64,000 nt of DNA from NCBI RefSeq assembly GCF_964340395.1, contig NC_135556.1:10190001-10254000 (forward strand), given 5' to 3'. Every line of letters begins with the position of its first letter. Position 1 is the stretch's first letter. Source of the DNA: Glandiceps talaboti (taxonomy: Eukaryota > Hemichordata > Enteropneusta > Spengelidae). A program made the position numbers and the translations under genes. Below the pieces are notes generated by a model. It saw only the letters and a list, made by a program, of their open reading frames with translations, did no database searches and was not told where the DNA came from. Shown here in pieces: positions 47,522 through 61,367 of the stretch.

Positions 47522-49653
47522 TACACATGCATAAACCAGTTATGTGGCGATACACACAATATGGAATACGCATACATAAACCAGTTATGTGGAGATACAC
47601 ACAATATGGAATACATAATACATAAAAAAAGTTATGTGGAAATACACACAATATGGAAATACACATACATCAACCTGTTATGTGGAGATACACACAATAT
47701 GGAAATACATATACATCAACCATTTATGTGTAGATACACACAATATGGAAATACATATACATCAACCAGTTATGTGGAAATACACACAATATGGAAATAC
47801 ATATACATCAACCAGTTATGTGGAAATACACACAATATGGAAATACATATACATCAACCAGTTATGTGGAGATACACACAATATGGAAATACATATACAT
47901 CAACCAGTTATGTGGAAATACACACAATATGGAAATACATATACATCAACCAGTTATGTGGAAATACACACAATATGGAAATACATATACATCAACCAGT
48001 TATGTGGAGATACACACAATATGGAAATACACATACATCAACCAGTTATGTGGAGATACACACAATATGGAAATACATATACATCAACCAGTTATGTGGA
48101 GATACACACAATATGGAAATACATATACATCAACCAGTTATGTGGAGATACGCACAATATGGAAATACATATACATCAACCAGTTATGTGGAGATACACA
48201 CAATATGGAAATATACATACATCAACCAGTTATGTGGAGATACGCACAATATGGAAATACATATACATCAACCAGTTATGTGGAGATACACACAATATGG
48301 AAATATACATACATCAACCAGTTATGTGGAGATACACACAATATGGAAATATACATACATCAACCAGTTATGTGGAGATACACACAATATGGAAATACAT
48401 ATACATCAACCAGTTATGTGGAAATACACACAATATGGAAATACATATACATCAACCAGTTATGTGGAGATACACACAATATGGAAATACATATACATCA
48501 ACCAGTTATGTGGAAATACACACAATATGGAAATACATATACATCAACCAGTTATGTGGAGATACACACAATATGGAAATACATATACATCAACCAGTTA
48601 TGTGGAAATACACACAATATGGAAACACACATACATAAACCAGTTATGTGGAAATACACACAATATGGAAATACACATACACAACCAGTTATGTGGAGAT
48701 ACATACAATATGGAAATACATATACATAAACCAGTTATGTGGAGATACACACAATATGGAAATACACATACATAAACCAGTTATGTGGAGATACACACAA
48801 TATGGAAATACATATACATCAACCAGTTATGTGGAAATACACACAATATGGAAATACATATACATAAACCAGTTATGTGGAGATACACACAATATGGAAA
48901 TATACATACATCAACCAGTTATGTGGAGATACACACAATATGGAAATACACATACATAAACCAGTTATGTGGAGATACACACAATATGGAAATACATATA
49001 CATCAACCAGTTATGTGGAAATACACACAATATGGAAATACATATACATCAACCAGTTATGTGGAGATACACACAATATGGAAATACATATACATCAACC
49101 AGTTATGTGGAAATACACACAATATGGAAATACATATACATCAACCAGTTATGTGGAGATACACACAATATGGAAATACATATACATCAACCAGTTATGT
49201 GGAAATACACACAATATGGAAACACACATACATAAACCAGTTATGTGGAAATACACACAATATGGAAATACATATACATCAACCAGTTATGTGGAGATAC
49301 ACACAAAATGGAAATACATATACATAAACCAGTTATGTGGAAATACACACAATATGGAAATACACATACACAACCAGTTATGTGGAGATACATACAATAT
49401 GGAAATACATATACATCAACCAGTTATGTGGAAATACACACAATATGGAAATACACATACACAACCAGTTATGTGGAGATACATACAATATGAAAATACA
49501 TATACATAAACATGTTATGTGGAGAAACACACAATATGGAAATACATATACACAATCCAGTTATTTGGAGATACATACAATATGGAAATACATATACATC
49601 AACCAGTTATGTGGAAATACACACAATATGGAATACATATACATAAACCAGTG
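47522..49653. repeat. 46-bp minisatellite, about 46 units
   Basis: Head-to-tail copies of a 46-bp unit. The unit begins CCAGTTATGTGGAGATACAC, continues ACAATATGGAAATACATATA and ends CATCAA. The main variants are GGAGAT/GGAAAT and CACATACATAAA/CATATACATCAA, and the end copies are more diverged. Because 46 is not a multiple of three and the unit lacks plus-strand stops in the relevant phases, very long open frames with 46-residue periodicity run through it. They lack any other sign of coding. Confidence 0.97.
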
Positions 49654-50312
49654 AATTCTATGTTGAAATATGTTACTCATTTCAAGGTACAGATAAGACG
49701 TGTTTTAACATTTAGGTTAAAATAGTGGCACAGGTGCGTGACCTATGACCATTTAAGCGATGCAGAGTAGCAGAACTATGCTATCACAACTGTACATTGA
49801 TAACACAGCACAACTGTACTGTTGTTATTGTCCAACTATTAAATTACTGTGTGCGACCATTTTTAACTTCATTTTGCATTCAAGCTAATACACGGCCTTT
49901 TCATAGAAAGGCATAGGCGTCCTGCTCATGTAGAGATCACTGTGAATCAACTGACGTTGTAGACAAAGTTTCATTTATCATTATGGTCATCAAACGTGTG
50001 TGTGGGTTGCTGAACTGAAGATCTCCGAACACAGATGCATGACAAGACACACATGTACCAATGAAGTACGTACATGTATTATTATAATGAATACGTGTTA
50101 TCTGGTGCTATAATGGCAATTTTGAAGTCAGGGTATACACCATTGCTCCACACAACACAATACATACATGCATGCACGCACGCACGCACGCACGCACGCA
50201 CACACACATACACACACACACATCCATCCATCCATCCATGCATGCATGCATGCATACATACATACATACATCCGTGCGTGCGTGCGTGCGTGCGTGCGTA
50301 CGTACGTACGTA

Positions 50313-50344
<32 letters not shown>

Positions 50345-51953
50345 CACACATACACACATACATACATACATACATACATACATACATACATAAGTACATA
50401 AGTACATAAACACACGCGTGCACACACACTCACTCACTCACTCACTCACTCACTCACTCACTCACTCACTCTTTCCTACTGATTGAAAACATAACATTTT
50501 CTGTCGCATATGATGTGATTTGTTCGACCATCGAGAGAAAAATATACCACCACCCTACCCCACTTTATTTATGGCCTACAAGATTTATTACAATTCAAAT
50601 TGTCTACATTTCTCATTACCACCCATGCTTGACCACCAGAAGTATTCGTGCTCTTTACAGAAAAATAATGAATTATAACGTTGGTGTCATATAGGTGTGC
50701 TAAATTAGGACTGATAGGGTTTAGCTGCAAGGATTTCCACAGATAAATGTACAGGCCCGGTTCGCGGACCGGAACACTGGCGACTAAGTACCACAAATTC
50801 AGAAGTTTCAAACAGTGCCCAGGTCACGTACTGGCAAGGGATAATATTAAAGTACTTGACTAGCACCAACGTTGGTTTAAACGTGGTGTTAAGGACGCGA
50901 TCTATAACAGAAAGTGTAAACCTGATTTCAACAAGGACGGGTTCGTTTTCAACTTTCTCACATCTGGCATTTCATTCTTTTGTCACACGATTCCAGTGTT
51001 GAGTCATGCGCTCAATCCAGCACATCAGACTGGTGAATAAGTCAACGGGTGTGGACCAGTTTGGTTTTCACTTATATACCGTTCAATTGTGCATAGTGTT
51101 TCAATAGTTTAAGTTCCATTTTGATACAGTAACCTCAACAGATGAGAGCTTGCAGTAATATATATTTGTTAACACCGTTAAAACCAAATAAGTAATCTAT
51201 TTGAAGAAACTGAATTTCGCAAAGCACATAAAAACGTTATAATACTGCCGTTGAGACTGTGGACCGTTGTAACAATGTGTGATACCATTGTCGACGAAAT
51301 TGTCACGTACACCACCCAGTAAATAGTGCACCATTCACTCGGATCCAGTGGAACATAAACCAACCTTGTTATTCAGCTAATAAGCGTTAAGGACATTTAT
51401 TTGTGTAAACTGGTTGAAAGAGAATTTATCTATCATGTCAAAATAGTTTATCAGTATGAAAACTTCATTGCTAAGAAAAATCAAACTATACTCCCTTTTC
51501 TAAAGAAGTGGATAGCATATTTAGAATGAGTAAGTAAGAATACAACCGTACTTTATTTTCGCTTTCTAAAACTTGGCGAGAACTTGTATATCAACCTTAG
51601 GGCAATTAATAAAAAAAATCCTAAAATGCAAAAAGTAAAATTGTCACATTGTTGTGTAACCATGGCCGAAGTGATTTAAAATTAATCATATTATTTACAA
51701 CAACGCGATGGTACTATGATAGTAGTCTTATTAGGTTCATTTCAGCACTCTTCTTACTTGTCTGTGATTACAGTCATGTATTTCACCTTCAAACAATTCA
51801 TAATCCGTCATCGGCAACGAGCTGCGCATGCGTATTGCCTTTCACTGGTTATACTCAAGACACTTTGAATTGAAGTGGGGCTTGATTGACGATTAACTTG
51901 TGATACACTGCATGCATGCACGTGATATAAGCACATATTTGGTCCAATGCACT
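49654..51953. other. Intergenic stretch between minisatellite and DL8 stop
   Basis: Contains the compound repeat at 50160-50462. The rest is AT-rich with no recognisable gene. Confidence 0.5.
50160..50462. repeat. Compound CGCA/CATC/CATG/CGTG/CGTA/CA/CATA/CACT microsatellite
   Basis: Nine different short units follow one another. The block at 50273-50336 is (GTGC)n-(GTAC)n-(GCAC)n, a near-perfect palindrome of strictly alternating purine and pyrimidine. Confidence 0.95.
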
Positions 51954-52731
51954 TCATACTCGAGTCACCTTTAAAGGAAGAGGGGAACTGGACTGGGGAT
52001 GAATTGGTATATTGATACACTGCGCGATGTCAGCACAGATTTTGTCCCATGTTGGTCGCTGTGACTTTTCATACGACAAGCAACTGTCAATCAAGGGAAT
52101 AATTATTTGCTTCTCCTTTCTGTCAGCCAATGTGTTGCATAGTGACTCGGTGGTATCAGGAACTCTATGCTCATTTACAACAGCTACACGTAACTTTTCT
52201 ATAGATTCTGCATACGACGGTCTGATGAACTTTCCCGCAATCAGTAGCCATAGCAACACCCCGAAAGCATACACGTTGCTGCTATCGTTGTCGTTTCGGT
52301 AGCCCTTATTGTCATCCCTGTAGTCTTCGGGGGCGATGTGAAACGGAGGCTTGTGATCAGGGTAAGAGATTTTGTCGTCACGTGGTTTAAGCGTGTTTAT
52401 TACGCCTTTCCATTGTCTAAGCTGTGTAGATTTCTTTATCTGTAATAAACACATTGAGAACGTCTTTTTTTATCGTAACATTTTCAACCTTAGGCAGAAC
52501 TGGCATTCGGTTTAATAAATGTTTTGTTTTGATATCAACCTGAAGCAATTTGACTACACAAAGTAAGCACTTACATGTATCTACATTATTATATTCTTGT
52601 TATACGACCGTCGATAAAACATGGTGTACGGTATTTCAACAAAGTCTTCTTCTTCGCGTTTCATCATCACCAGCAATGATGTCAAACGTGAAACTATACA
52701 CCATCTGTTAATAAGCAACGATGAATATATA

Positions 52732-52799
<68 letters not shown>

Positions 52800-55700
52800 C
52801 ACTTACCAGTATATTAGTAACGCGTAAGTCCTGTACAGGAAAACCAGTTGCCGACAGTGTTTTACACGTAGTGGCAATATCACAAGCTATTTGCAGTCGT
52901 TCCTTTATAGTGAAACTCTCCGCCAAGCCTCCTGATTGCAGTTCTGACCACAGATCGCCGTCCATTCGTGGGACCACAGTAGCAACACATTTATTCCTAT
53001 CAAGTTCGACGTCTGCCATCGCCAGGACAGGCAATACACTTGCAGATGGTGGACTTCCATCGAACCTTTTTTTGTGGAGAAATATAAGATGATTAATTTT
53101 TCACAGTGGGTGACAATGAAATGCAGTTGAACTATCTTGTTGGTTTTATGAGATTGAAATTTGTGCGTGTGGAATGATCTTCCAAAAGAGTGCTAGTTTT
53201 GTGCCGCATTTTCATAAAATATGCAAATCTGTATTTATTTATTCATAAACGAGACCTCGTATGAGTTCCCAACAAAAACAAGTACATTTGTAATTTCAAA
53301 TTTGTTGTCAAAGTTTCTGTTCAGAACCGATACTTCGAAACATCACACCTTTCTTTTCATTGTTGTAAAACAGTAAATATTGGACACACATCTATGTGAA
53401 AATACTCTATACATCGGAGTGTCACCAAACCACATATTAATGCATCGAAGTGTCACCAGACCACATATTTATTGCTACATAACGACAATAATATATATGA
53501 ACTTATTCATACCTTCCTATGGCCAATAGTACAGCGACATCCTTGCTCATATTCTGTGTTCGTTTTCCAATTCGCAGTCCGACTGGTCCCTCCGATAACG
53601 GCCATTTTGTTTGGTAGAATACTCGAGTTCTTTCCCCTTCATCGAAAAGGTCGTTTGTCTTGTTCAGTTTCACTACTCTATTCTGAATGCTGTGTATCAG
53701 GGCATCCGTTCGAAAATGGTGAAGACAGAGGGACCTTAACTTCGGTGGGGTGCTTCTTGTGGCATCACATCCAACCGTACTTATCACAGCTAAGTCATCG
53801 ACACATTGAATGAAAGTTTTCACATCTTCCTGGAATTCGTCAATTTTTTGATACAATTCGTTGCAAACTATTTCTCTGATATCTGATGGTTTTATTCTGT
53901 GAAGCGCCTCTTTTGCGATGTCTTCTCTCCACTTTGCATCAACTGTAGTACCGGAAAGTAGATGGCTCGCTTTCTTCAGAATGTTCTTAAGGCGATTGGA
54001 AACAATATGATTGTTAATCTGCCATCTTATTTTATCCTGTATTCCGTCAAACTGTGGTTGTATCGAAATATGTTGAAGTCCAGTCGGTTCTACGATATTC
54101 AGTGTCTGACTAATTTCAGCAACCAAGTTATCTATGTTAATTGCCTCTGTTAATTTCTCTTTGATTTTCTGCGTCAGTTTCATGGTGACCATGTTGCGAA
54201 CTTGGTCTTCAAGTTGTCTCATCATTTCGTCTTTATGGACAAATGTACGAACTTCAATAGGGCTGAACTGCATCTCTCGTGCTGTCGTGATGATTTGTGG
54301 CATACTCACCGCAATGGCAGCACTAATCGCTGCCTCTATATCGACTGTATAACTGTCCACAAGTCTACGAGCTGCTTGAACGTGGTATTTCAGTAACTCT
54401 AAGTTCTGTGTAGATTTTGACTCAACGACGTCCCTCGTTTGTAGGCTGGGAACCAAGAGGGCTTTGCAGCATCGAGCCTGGGCGTTGTAAAGAGGCAAGA
54501 CCACGCGGTACGAACGCCGTTTCAACAATTCCATAGCAAGCTGATTGTAGTCTCTCTTTATTCTGTCAAAATCATCAGCATAACGACCTGATTTTGAACC
54601 ATTTTCTCTAGAAGTAGCCACTTCTCTGACTGACACGCCATGAAAATATGTATTAGAATGCATATCTTCTTTGTCATTAAAGAAGCCAAACGCAACAAGT
54701 GCTTTGTATGTTCGTTTCATCTTATCGGTGGAGAATGTAATGTCATCTTCGTCATCTTCTTCTTCGTCCTCTGACGGCTGGTCCATTTCTTCAGCCACTC
54801 TGTCAATATCAACTTTAGAACAGATGTAGAATATCTTCAATTGAGGTGATAATTTGTAAAGTGAACACAACATATCCTGGTCCTGTGTAAAGTAAACATG
54901 AGCAGAACAGTACTTAGCTATTGTTATATGATGGAAGGGTGGTTCACACATATCAACATTCCTGTTCGTCTGATTTGCTTTGATTCGAATAAAATGAAGA
55001 CAGACAGACAGACAGCTAAAGCTTAAAGCTGCTCCTGGAACGTTTTTTTTTCATTAAAAATGTGTAGCTGTGGAAATTACTATAGTACACCCTGAAGAGC
55101 ATTACATCATCTATGAATAAATGTATTTCGTGTAGCTCTATACACCGTCACGATAAATCAACTCAAATTGATTGTTTGGCTTCGTATCCAAATATCAGCG
55201 CCCTTAACAGTGATCCCGATTTCAACCCGTTATGTACTGCTTATGGATAATATCAACCACTGACTAACACATGTCTAATTGTTGGTATTTTAACAATTTT
55301 TCAGTGAATATTATGGTTGTCTGAACGAAAAATTATACTCCAGTTACAACTTGTACAGTTTTCACAGATTTAAAACTGAGCCTTTGTTGAAGATTCAAAC
55401 TAAGTTATCACGCAAATTTTAGAGAATATATCTTTGGTTATTTTATTTTTAATATGGTTTAGTTCCAGTGTACTACTCACCCATAAACGGACGCCATAGT
55501 TTCCATCAATAACGTACATAACGAGTGGTAGCACTCCTTGGACACTCTCGTGGTTTACTAGGTCTAGAATATTACTCTTGTCGAAGCTTGGGACGTCGCA
55601 TAATACCAGTCCACTTTTTAGTAGCTGGTGATCAAGACCGACCTCAACTGATGTCCTTTCAGTGTGTTTCACCTTGCCGTCTTCTTCGGGTAATACAATA

Positions 55701-56531
55701 AAGTCGTTAGGAACGGTTTGTGAAGGACTAAGCTCACAATATCTAATTTTTTTACTCTTTGAGTCAACTATTTGGGCATATTGCGTCTCGCTATGCTGAA
55801 GCTTCACGGTTCTGCTTGCTGTCGAAATATCTGAGGTCGGTAGTGCCCGGTAACCCAATAACTCATTGATGAACGACGTCTTCCCGCTATTGTTGTGACC
55901 GATAACCAAAATTTTTGGAACGTTTTGCTTCTGGATGAATAATTCTAGCAGCGACCGATCCTTTTCATTTAGAAATGCTTTCTTCAATTTCGGTTGTGTC
56001 TGTGGTGCACATACTTTAACAAGATCGTCGAAACAACTTTTTGTTTCATCATAAGCCCCCTTTATAGTTTTCTTCCAATCATTGAATTTGTCAAAATTGT
56101 TGATTAAAGTATTGACGGGAGAATCTGTGAAGTAAGAAATGTTGTCTGTATTAATTTTTATTTACAACTTGATTTTAACCAGGGCCATCATCTATGAACG
56201 TTGACGTTGAATGAATACTGTATATACTCGCTTGCTTCATTTAAGATTGGCCACACATATTCTAGCTATTCAACAATTCCAGCATCCAAGGTATTTTTTA
56301 TGGGGTCTAGAACCAACCAATACAAATACACTTGACGAATGTGGCGATTTTATTTCACGACGCTAGGAAGAGAATTCTTACAATAGCGTGCTGCCATTTT
56401 AAAAGACCGCGTAAGTTTACAGTAATATTTGAGGCAAGTAGACTGCGACTACTTGCAGTGTGTTGTCAATACTCAGACTCGATGTAATGTAAAATGGTAT
56501 ACGTACCGACAGGCTTATTAGTCTCCGCCAT
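51954..56531 (-). CDS. DL8: dynamin-like GTPase fused to a pseudokinase (DSTYK family)
   Basis: Exons on the minus strand 56531-56507, 56124-55481, 54882-53513, 53065-52807 and 52439-51954 join at GT-AG sites into 927 codons. The first coding exon (MAETNKPV) is tiny and ends in phase 1, as in DL2; the later phases are 0, 2 and 0. GTPase: P-loop GHNNSGKT (84-91), G3 DVPS (185-188, Gly lost) and G4 CSKVD (244-248), then a SEDEEEDDEDD loop and YFHGVS. Kinase half: catalytic loop PVQDLRVTN (Asp and Asn kept, His-Arg lost), INT for DFG, HIAPE and NVYAFGVLLW. It is therefore a pseudokinase that still has the activation-segment end. The C-terminus is VTRV, again a class I PDZ-ligand form. The acceptor of exon 4 follows AAAAAAAG and is the least certain border. 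Intron 4 contains an AT microsatellite. Confidence 0.9.
52724..52796. repeat. (AT)n microsatellite in DL8 last intron
   Basis: About 36 AT units, ending about 10 bp from the donor of the preceding exon. Confidence 0.95.
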
Positions 56532-58429
56532 TGCAATTTCTACGAGAGCAGGTTTCGAGGTGACGAAATTTATGGGTCTATCGTACAATCCCGATACCGA
56601 GTGTACGCTATACGGCTTACTCGTTTCACGAATTACCAGCCATATAAAATGTGCGATGCACGACTACCATAGACACATGAGCAACCAATACTTGGACCGT
56701 TCCATTTTACAACAATATGGATGGGAGTTGATTGGGGTTTTTTTTCGATTTCGCTGTGATCAAAGCTTCCTCACCTGTAAAAGTGGAACAAGCTTAAACC
56801 TCTCTCTGCCCTGCAAATGTTGAATAGATATGCAAATAAGAGTGTGATTGATAGCTGAGAACAACATTTTTGACCTGACCTGACGTCATAGGTGACTGAT
56901 AGTGTACATTCGTCAGTGACTGACGCCATGTTTTCGAATTTTGTAAAGTATCAATAACATTGTTGTTTATAGTCAATAGTAAACTATCTCTTTCCTCCCT
57001 TTGGTTTGTTTGCTTTGTTGTTTTTTTCTGTTTGTGATTTATAAATACTAGTCATATATTCTATAATTTCATAATAGCATATGTATCAATTTTATGTCAG
57101 TGCTACTCCTAACATGCTTTGTGAGCCCCTGATATAAAGGGGGTGTAATTAATTAATTAATTAATTAATTAATTAATTAATTAATAGTTATCACGAAATA
57201 GGTAACAGATTTTTTCGGTCCTAGTACCTCATATTATTATATCCTTGTAATGTATTTTTGGCCACATCCGTCAATCTCGTGATAATTGATTACATTTCGA
57301 TTATATCACTGGGCACGAGTGACGGTCTGTAGAAACTTGTACAATCAAACTATTACACGAGTTTTACGTTTACGAATATCTGTATCACAACATTTGGTAT
57401 AAGAGATTCGTTTACTTTTTTGCACTTGTCTGTAAAACTATGAATTTGGAACAATTCCATAGCAGGTTCAAAGTCGTCAACTGTGGTGGCGCACTCAGTG
57501 GTGCTTTCAATTGCGGGTAGCACAATACCATGGGACCTTAACTTAAGACAGATATGTAACTAAAGTTGCAACGTAAACTGAGATATAATTTCCTTCACAT
57601 TCGCACGCGCGATTCTGGGAATACAGAGTGGTTCAAAAACTGAGTTTATAAGATATTTTACTCGGATGATTTTCGAAAAATGATTTAAACAATATTTTTT
57701 ATTAAACTATTCTGGTATAATGTATATGTAATACATATACCTTCAGTGACATTACATATTGTCTTCTGGTATTGTATGTATAGTTTTATTAAGGGTTTCT
57801 CAACTTTTTAGAAAACAAAGGCAAATTATGCCATCCAATCGTTTGTATGTATCTATAGCTGTAATAGTTACGTGATGTTTTATTACATTCTACTCTGTAA
57901 CCATAGGTGACAAGGTATAAAAAGTGTTCCTTTTTAGTTTGTTTTATTTTTTTTGTTGTTTATTTTTTTTTTTTGCAAAATAACAATAGCGCAATTATAA
58001 TTTTGCCCATTCGTAATGCGTTTACACAACATACATGTAAGTGTAGTGTGCGGCATTGGTACTATAGAGATCGTGGGGAACCGTGTTGATACTGAGGCTG
58101 CCCTCTAGTGGGGGAAAAGTCCAACACCTAAATTGATTACTATCATAGGATATTTGTTTTATTGAGCATTAAAATTATAAATTGTTCTTTTATTCCATAA
58201 TTTTGCCATTGTCGTTGTTTTAATTATTGTTATCACCTCCCAGATTAAATTCGGAAAACGTCTGTTTTTTCACATTTCAAATCAAAGCAAGAATTACCTT
58301 TGTCCAAAATAAAATGGCCAATATTGTTCCAGTGGCCAAAATAATAGCTATTATTTTGACCATTGGAAAGTGATGAAAATAATGCGCGTAGGATTAAATG
58401 ATTCACATTGTAAACTCTATCCTACCAGG
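56532..58429. other. Intergenic stretch upstream of DL8
   Basis: AT-rich. A (TTAA)n tract at 57146-57185 preceded by GAGCCCCTGATATAAAGGGGGTG may be the tail of a degraded LINE. No gene is recognised. Confidence 0.45.
57146..57185. repeat. (TTAA)n microsatellite
   Basis: About ten TTAA units, perhaps the tail of a retroelement. Confidence 0.85.
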
Positions 58430-58580
58430 TCCCAAATTTTATACAGCTGGATGGACTGAGGCACAATCATGGTTCAAATCTCGCCCAAGGACGTTAACCA
58501 CTCAGCAACAAACGGCAGCAATATGGGGTTTGAACCTGCAGATTCAAAGCCGGCCACTCTAACCATGACTCCGCGATGCC
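58430..58580 (-). mobile_element. tRNA-derived SINE
   Basis: On the minus strand the head has an A-box-like TGGTTAGAGTGG (58565-58554) and a B-box-like GGTTCAAACCC (58536-58526) at tRNA spacing. A non-tRNA body follows. This is an RNA polymerase III promoter layout. It does not fold into a clean tRNA, so it is called a SINE. Confidence 0.6.
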
Positions 58581-58582
58581 TT

Positions 58583-58760
58583 TAAAGTGGCCATATGGAT
58601 GAGGATCGGGTTTTCATTTTATTTTTAATTTATAAATCAACTTTTATCGTGGCTTCGATTCCTACTGGAACATCAATGTGAAACAACATCGACTAAGTCT
58701 GTGTTTAAAACTCAATACATTGCAAAATGTAAGTTTCTGCAGACATTTTATTAAAGTCAT
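58583..58760. repeat. Dispersed AT-rich repeat, family R3, copy 2
   Basis: Matches 38876-39080 in block order (see that entry) and abuts the SINE head. Confidence 0.5.
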
Positions 58761-59503
58761 GTATGTGCTTCTTTACTTTTACATGTGACTGTAATTGCTG
58801 TTTCTCTACATTTTAGACCGAGATATTCATCAGTGTGGATGCTTCACATTACTGTGACTTACAGAGTACATTGCGCAATCATGATGTCGTACATCGGGTT
58901 AGTGGCAGCAACGTGTGGTATTAAAACTAACATTATTACATCGAAAAATAGCCGATGAGTAAACATTCAAATATATTGTATACACTAAACCGGTTTTCTG
59001 CTCCTAATTGCTCCTCATTTTCATACAAAAATGAATAAATATAGTACTGGTAACGCTAATCTGTTTGTGCTGCTTCTATTATCATTATCATCGAAAAGTG
59101 ACCAAATACTTGTAACAATTAAATATATATTATATTACATACTGTACACTAACTTTGCTTGGTCTCAGTTTTCATCAACAGCTGACAGACAGCTTAAAGC
59201 TTGTAACAATCAAATGTTGTTTGCACTAACCTGTTTGCTGCCTCGGGTGTTATCATTTTCCATCCACAGCTGACGGACAGCTAATTAACAATCAAATGCA
59301 CATTGTATACACTAACCTGTTTGCTAATTTTTTGTATATAATATGCACATGTTAACAATAGCCCACCAAAACATAAGTGATGTTCCAGTAGGCCAAGCAA
59401 GTGGTTCACTGCAGCTCAAATGAAGCAAAATAAAAGAACAATCAGTTATGACCTAGTCAGAAGGAAACCATGCGACCGGTTTTTGAAGGCTTGGAATCCA
59501 GTG

Positions 59504-60255
59504 CTAGAGATGTCCCCAACAACATGCTTCTAATGAAGTTATCATTTTCTTCAATTCTTCTTCGTTCATTTCCACAGTAACTGACTTCTTACCCTGTTCT
59601 TCCTGTAAATCTAAATCTAATGTAACTAGTGGTTCATGTACTGATGCTAATTTATCATTAGCCATGGCAAGCTATGTACAGGAGATGGGAATTTCAATTC
59701 GGTAAGAGACATTATATCATGCACAGGCCATTTTGAACAAAAATATGGAATATATACTCTGGTCGTTCTACGTCACGACAACACGCGTCTATGTCACAAC
59801 AACGTGTTTCTACGTCACTGGTTCTGTTGTGCTCAAAATATGAGTCAAAATGTTAAAAATTACCATTACTTTCACCTATTTTTCTTCGATATTACTGGCA
59901 CTGGTATAATTATGCTATTTTGCAATATTTTTCTTCATTCAGTCGGAAAATACTCGTGAGTTAAGGGTTGTCAGTACGAGTCTTTCGACTCATAGTGACA
60001 AAGCTCCCTAGGTCACTCGTATTTTCCTTGACTGAATGAAGAAAACTATTGGGGAATAACATCTAATGGTACTGCATACACTGGCTTGACATCTATGCTA
60101 CCCTTACCTTTAGTTTCCAGTCAAAATCTGTGAAATGTGCTTGTGAAATAGCTGCTGTATTTTCTAAAAGCATTCTTCTGATCTCATCTTTTCGTACATT
60201 ATAGCAATTTACAATTATCTTCTGATGGTCTGTAGGAACACTTTCTGTTACAATA
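59504..60255 (-). CDS. COMMD8: COMMD8, two 3' exons
   Basis: Minus-strand exons 60255-60108 and 59671-59504 have consensus borders (TTTCAG acceptor, GTAAGG donor, ATAG acceptor) and a shared frame. The first gives HQKIIVNCYNVRKDEIRRML and ends FTDFDWKLK. The second starts LAMANDKLASVHEPLVTLDL and ends at a stop after SLEACCWGHL. This follows human COMMD8 as I recall it (KCVKSRKDEI..., QDFDWQVKLALSSDKIAAL, MSREELQNLIQSLEA). The COMM domain mediates assembly of the Commander endosomal-recycling complex. The 5' exons were not found between here and 62411, so the gene may be interrupted, or its first exons may lie outside the window. The last ten residues differ from the vertebrate end. The intron contains an R1 fold-back copy. 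Confidence 0.72.
59745..60055. mobile_element. Dispersed fold-back repeat, family R1, copy 2 (inside COMMD8 intron)
   Basis: Contains CTTCATTCAGTCGGAAAATAC and its inverted counterpart TTTTCCTTGACTGAATGAAG around a short core. Upstream text is shared with 15838-15965. Confidence 0.6.
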
Positions 60256-61099
60256 CTGAAATATATTAAATAAAAACAAATGTGAATACAGGTATGCCAA
60301 CTTTTTTGGGGGTCATCTCTGAGCTATTGCTAATTTCAACTTCCAGGTCATTGCAAACCAAGAATTTTCCAGAATTCTGGTAAATTGAGAGTGTTGTTGA
60401 TAAATGGATATCTCAGCTCTCAGCTTTACAAATCTGTTGTGTTTTTCTCATTATCAAGGGACGTCTTCCTTTATGACAATCTTTCCAAAAAGAAAAAAAA
60501 AATTCTTCGTCGAAGACATATCCAACTAGTGTACTAAAAGTATATTTTTTCAGACAAATATGGCCATCCTTCAGTCAAAAGATAATTATGTGTCCAATGT
60601 TATCTACATATATAGATTTTATCAGTCACCTTCAAAAATGTGCTTGATACACAAGAAAAGGGTCGTGTGAGTGAAGAGAAGCAATCTTTAGTAAGACTTT
60701 TGTTGAGCCAGAATCGTTTGATGTCGACTGATTTCTATAGGAAAGAGCATCACTTCTAACATATTTCACAAAGCCATCAGATTCGAATCACACATATTCA
60801 ATCACATCAATCTTGATTCTGGGCAGAAACAACACTCCCATGATGGCTAGTGGGGAGAATATCGTAGGGGACGCCCCCTCCCACGGTAAGCACTTTTTCA
60901 AAAAAAATAAGGACCTGTAGGAGGCCATTTAATGGCATAAAATTTCAAGCCGAAAGCCATAGAGTACTTGAAAATTGTCTTCAATACCCCAATTTTAAGC
61001 GAGTCTACATTATTATACAACTGTATTGTTATATTATCTACACTTTAACTTACCTATTCAGGGATATTTTGGCAGGCACACACATTTGCTTGGGTATTC

Positions 61100-61214
<115 letters not shown>

Positions 61215-61367
61215 CACAAATACATTCGCCTCGCTGACCCCAGCCTAATCTCTTGTTTGAACGACTGTGAGAGACATCTACCCATACCACCTTCCTATAC
61301 CAGATTATTCGTAGTACATGTATTACTAGGCCTACATAATATGAACACCCGGACAACCGTAGCCTAC

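Noticed and set aside
47561-49509. Open frames of 404, 334, 312 and 210 codons on the plus strand
   Set aside because: They are the 46-bp minisatellite read in different phases. They have no other coding signal, splice sites or domain.
47522-49653. Regular array considered as a CRISPR
   Set aside because: There are no unique spacers between the units; the whole 46 bp repeats head-to-tail in a eukaryotic context.
58510-58580. tRNA gene
   Set aside because: A- and B-box-like motifs are present, but I could not form a proper acceptor stem and anticodon arm. A SINE head explains it better.
60606-60760. Interval open on both strands, considered as a missing COMMD8 exon
   Set aside because: Neither frame resembles the COMMD8 N-terminal region, and the splice phase does not fit the exon at 60255.
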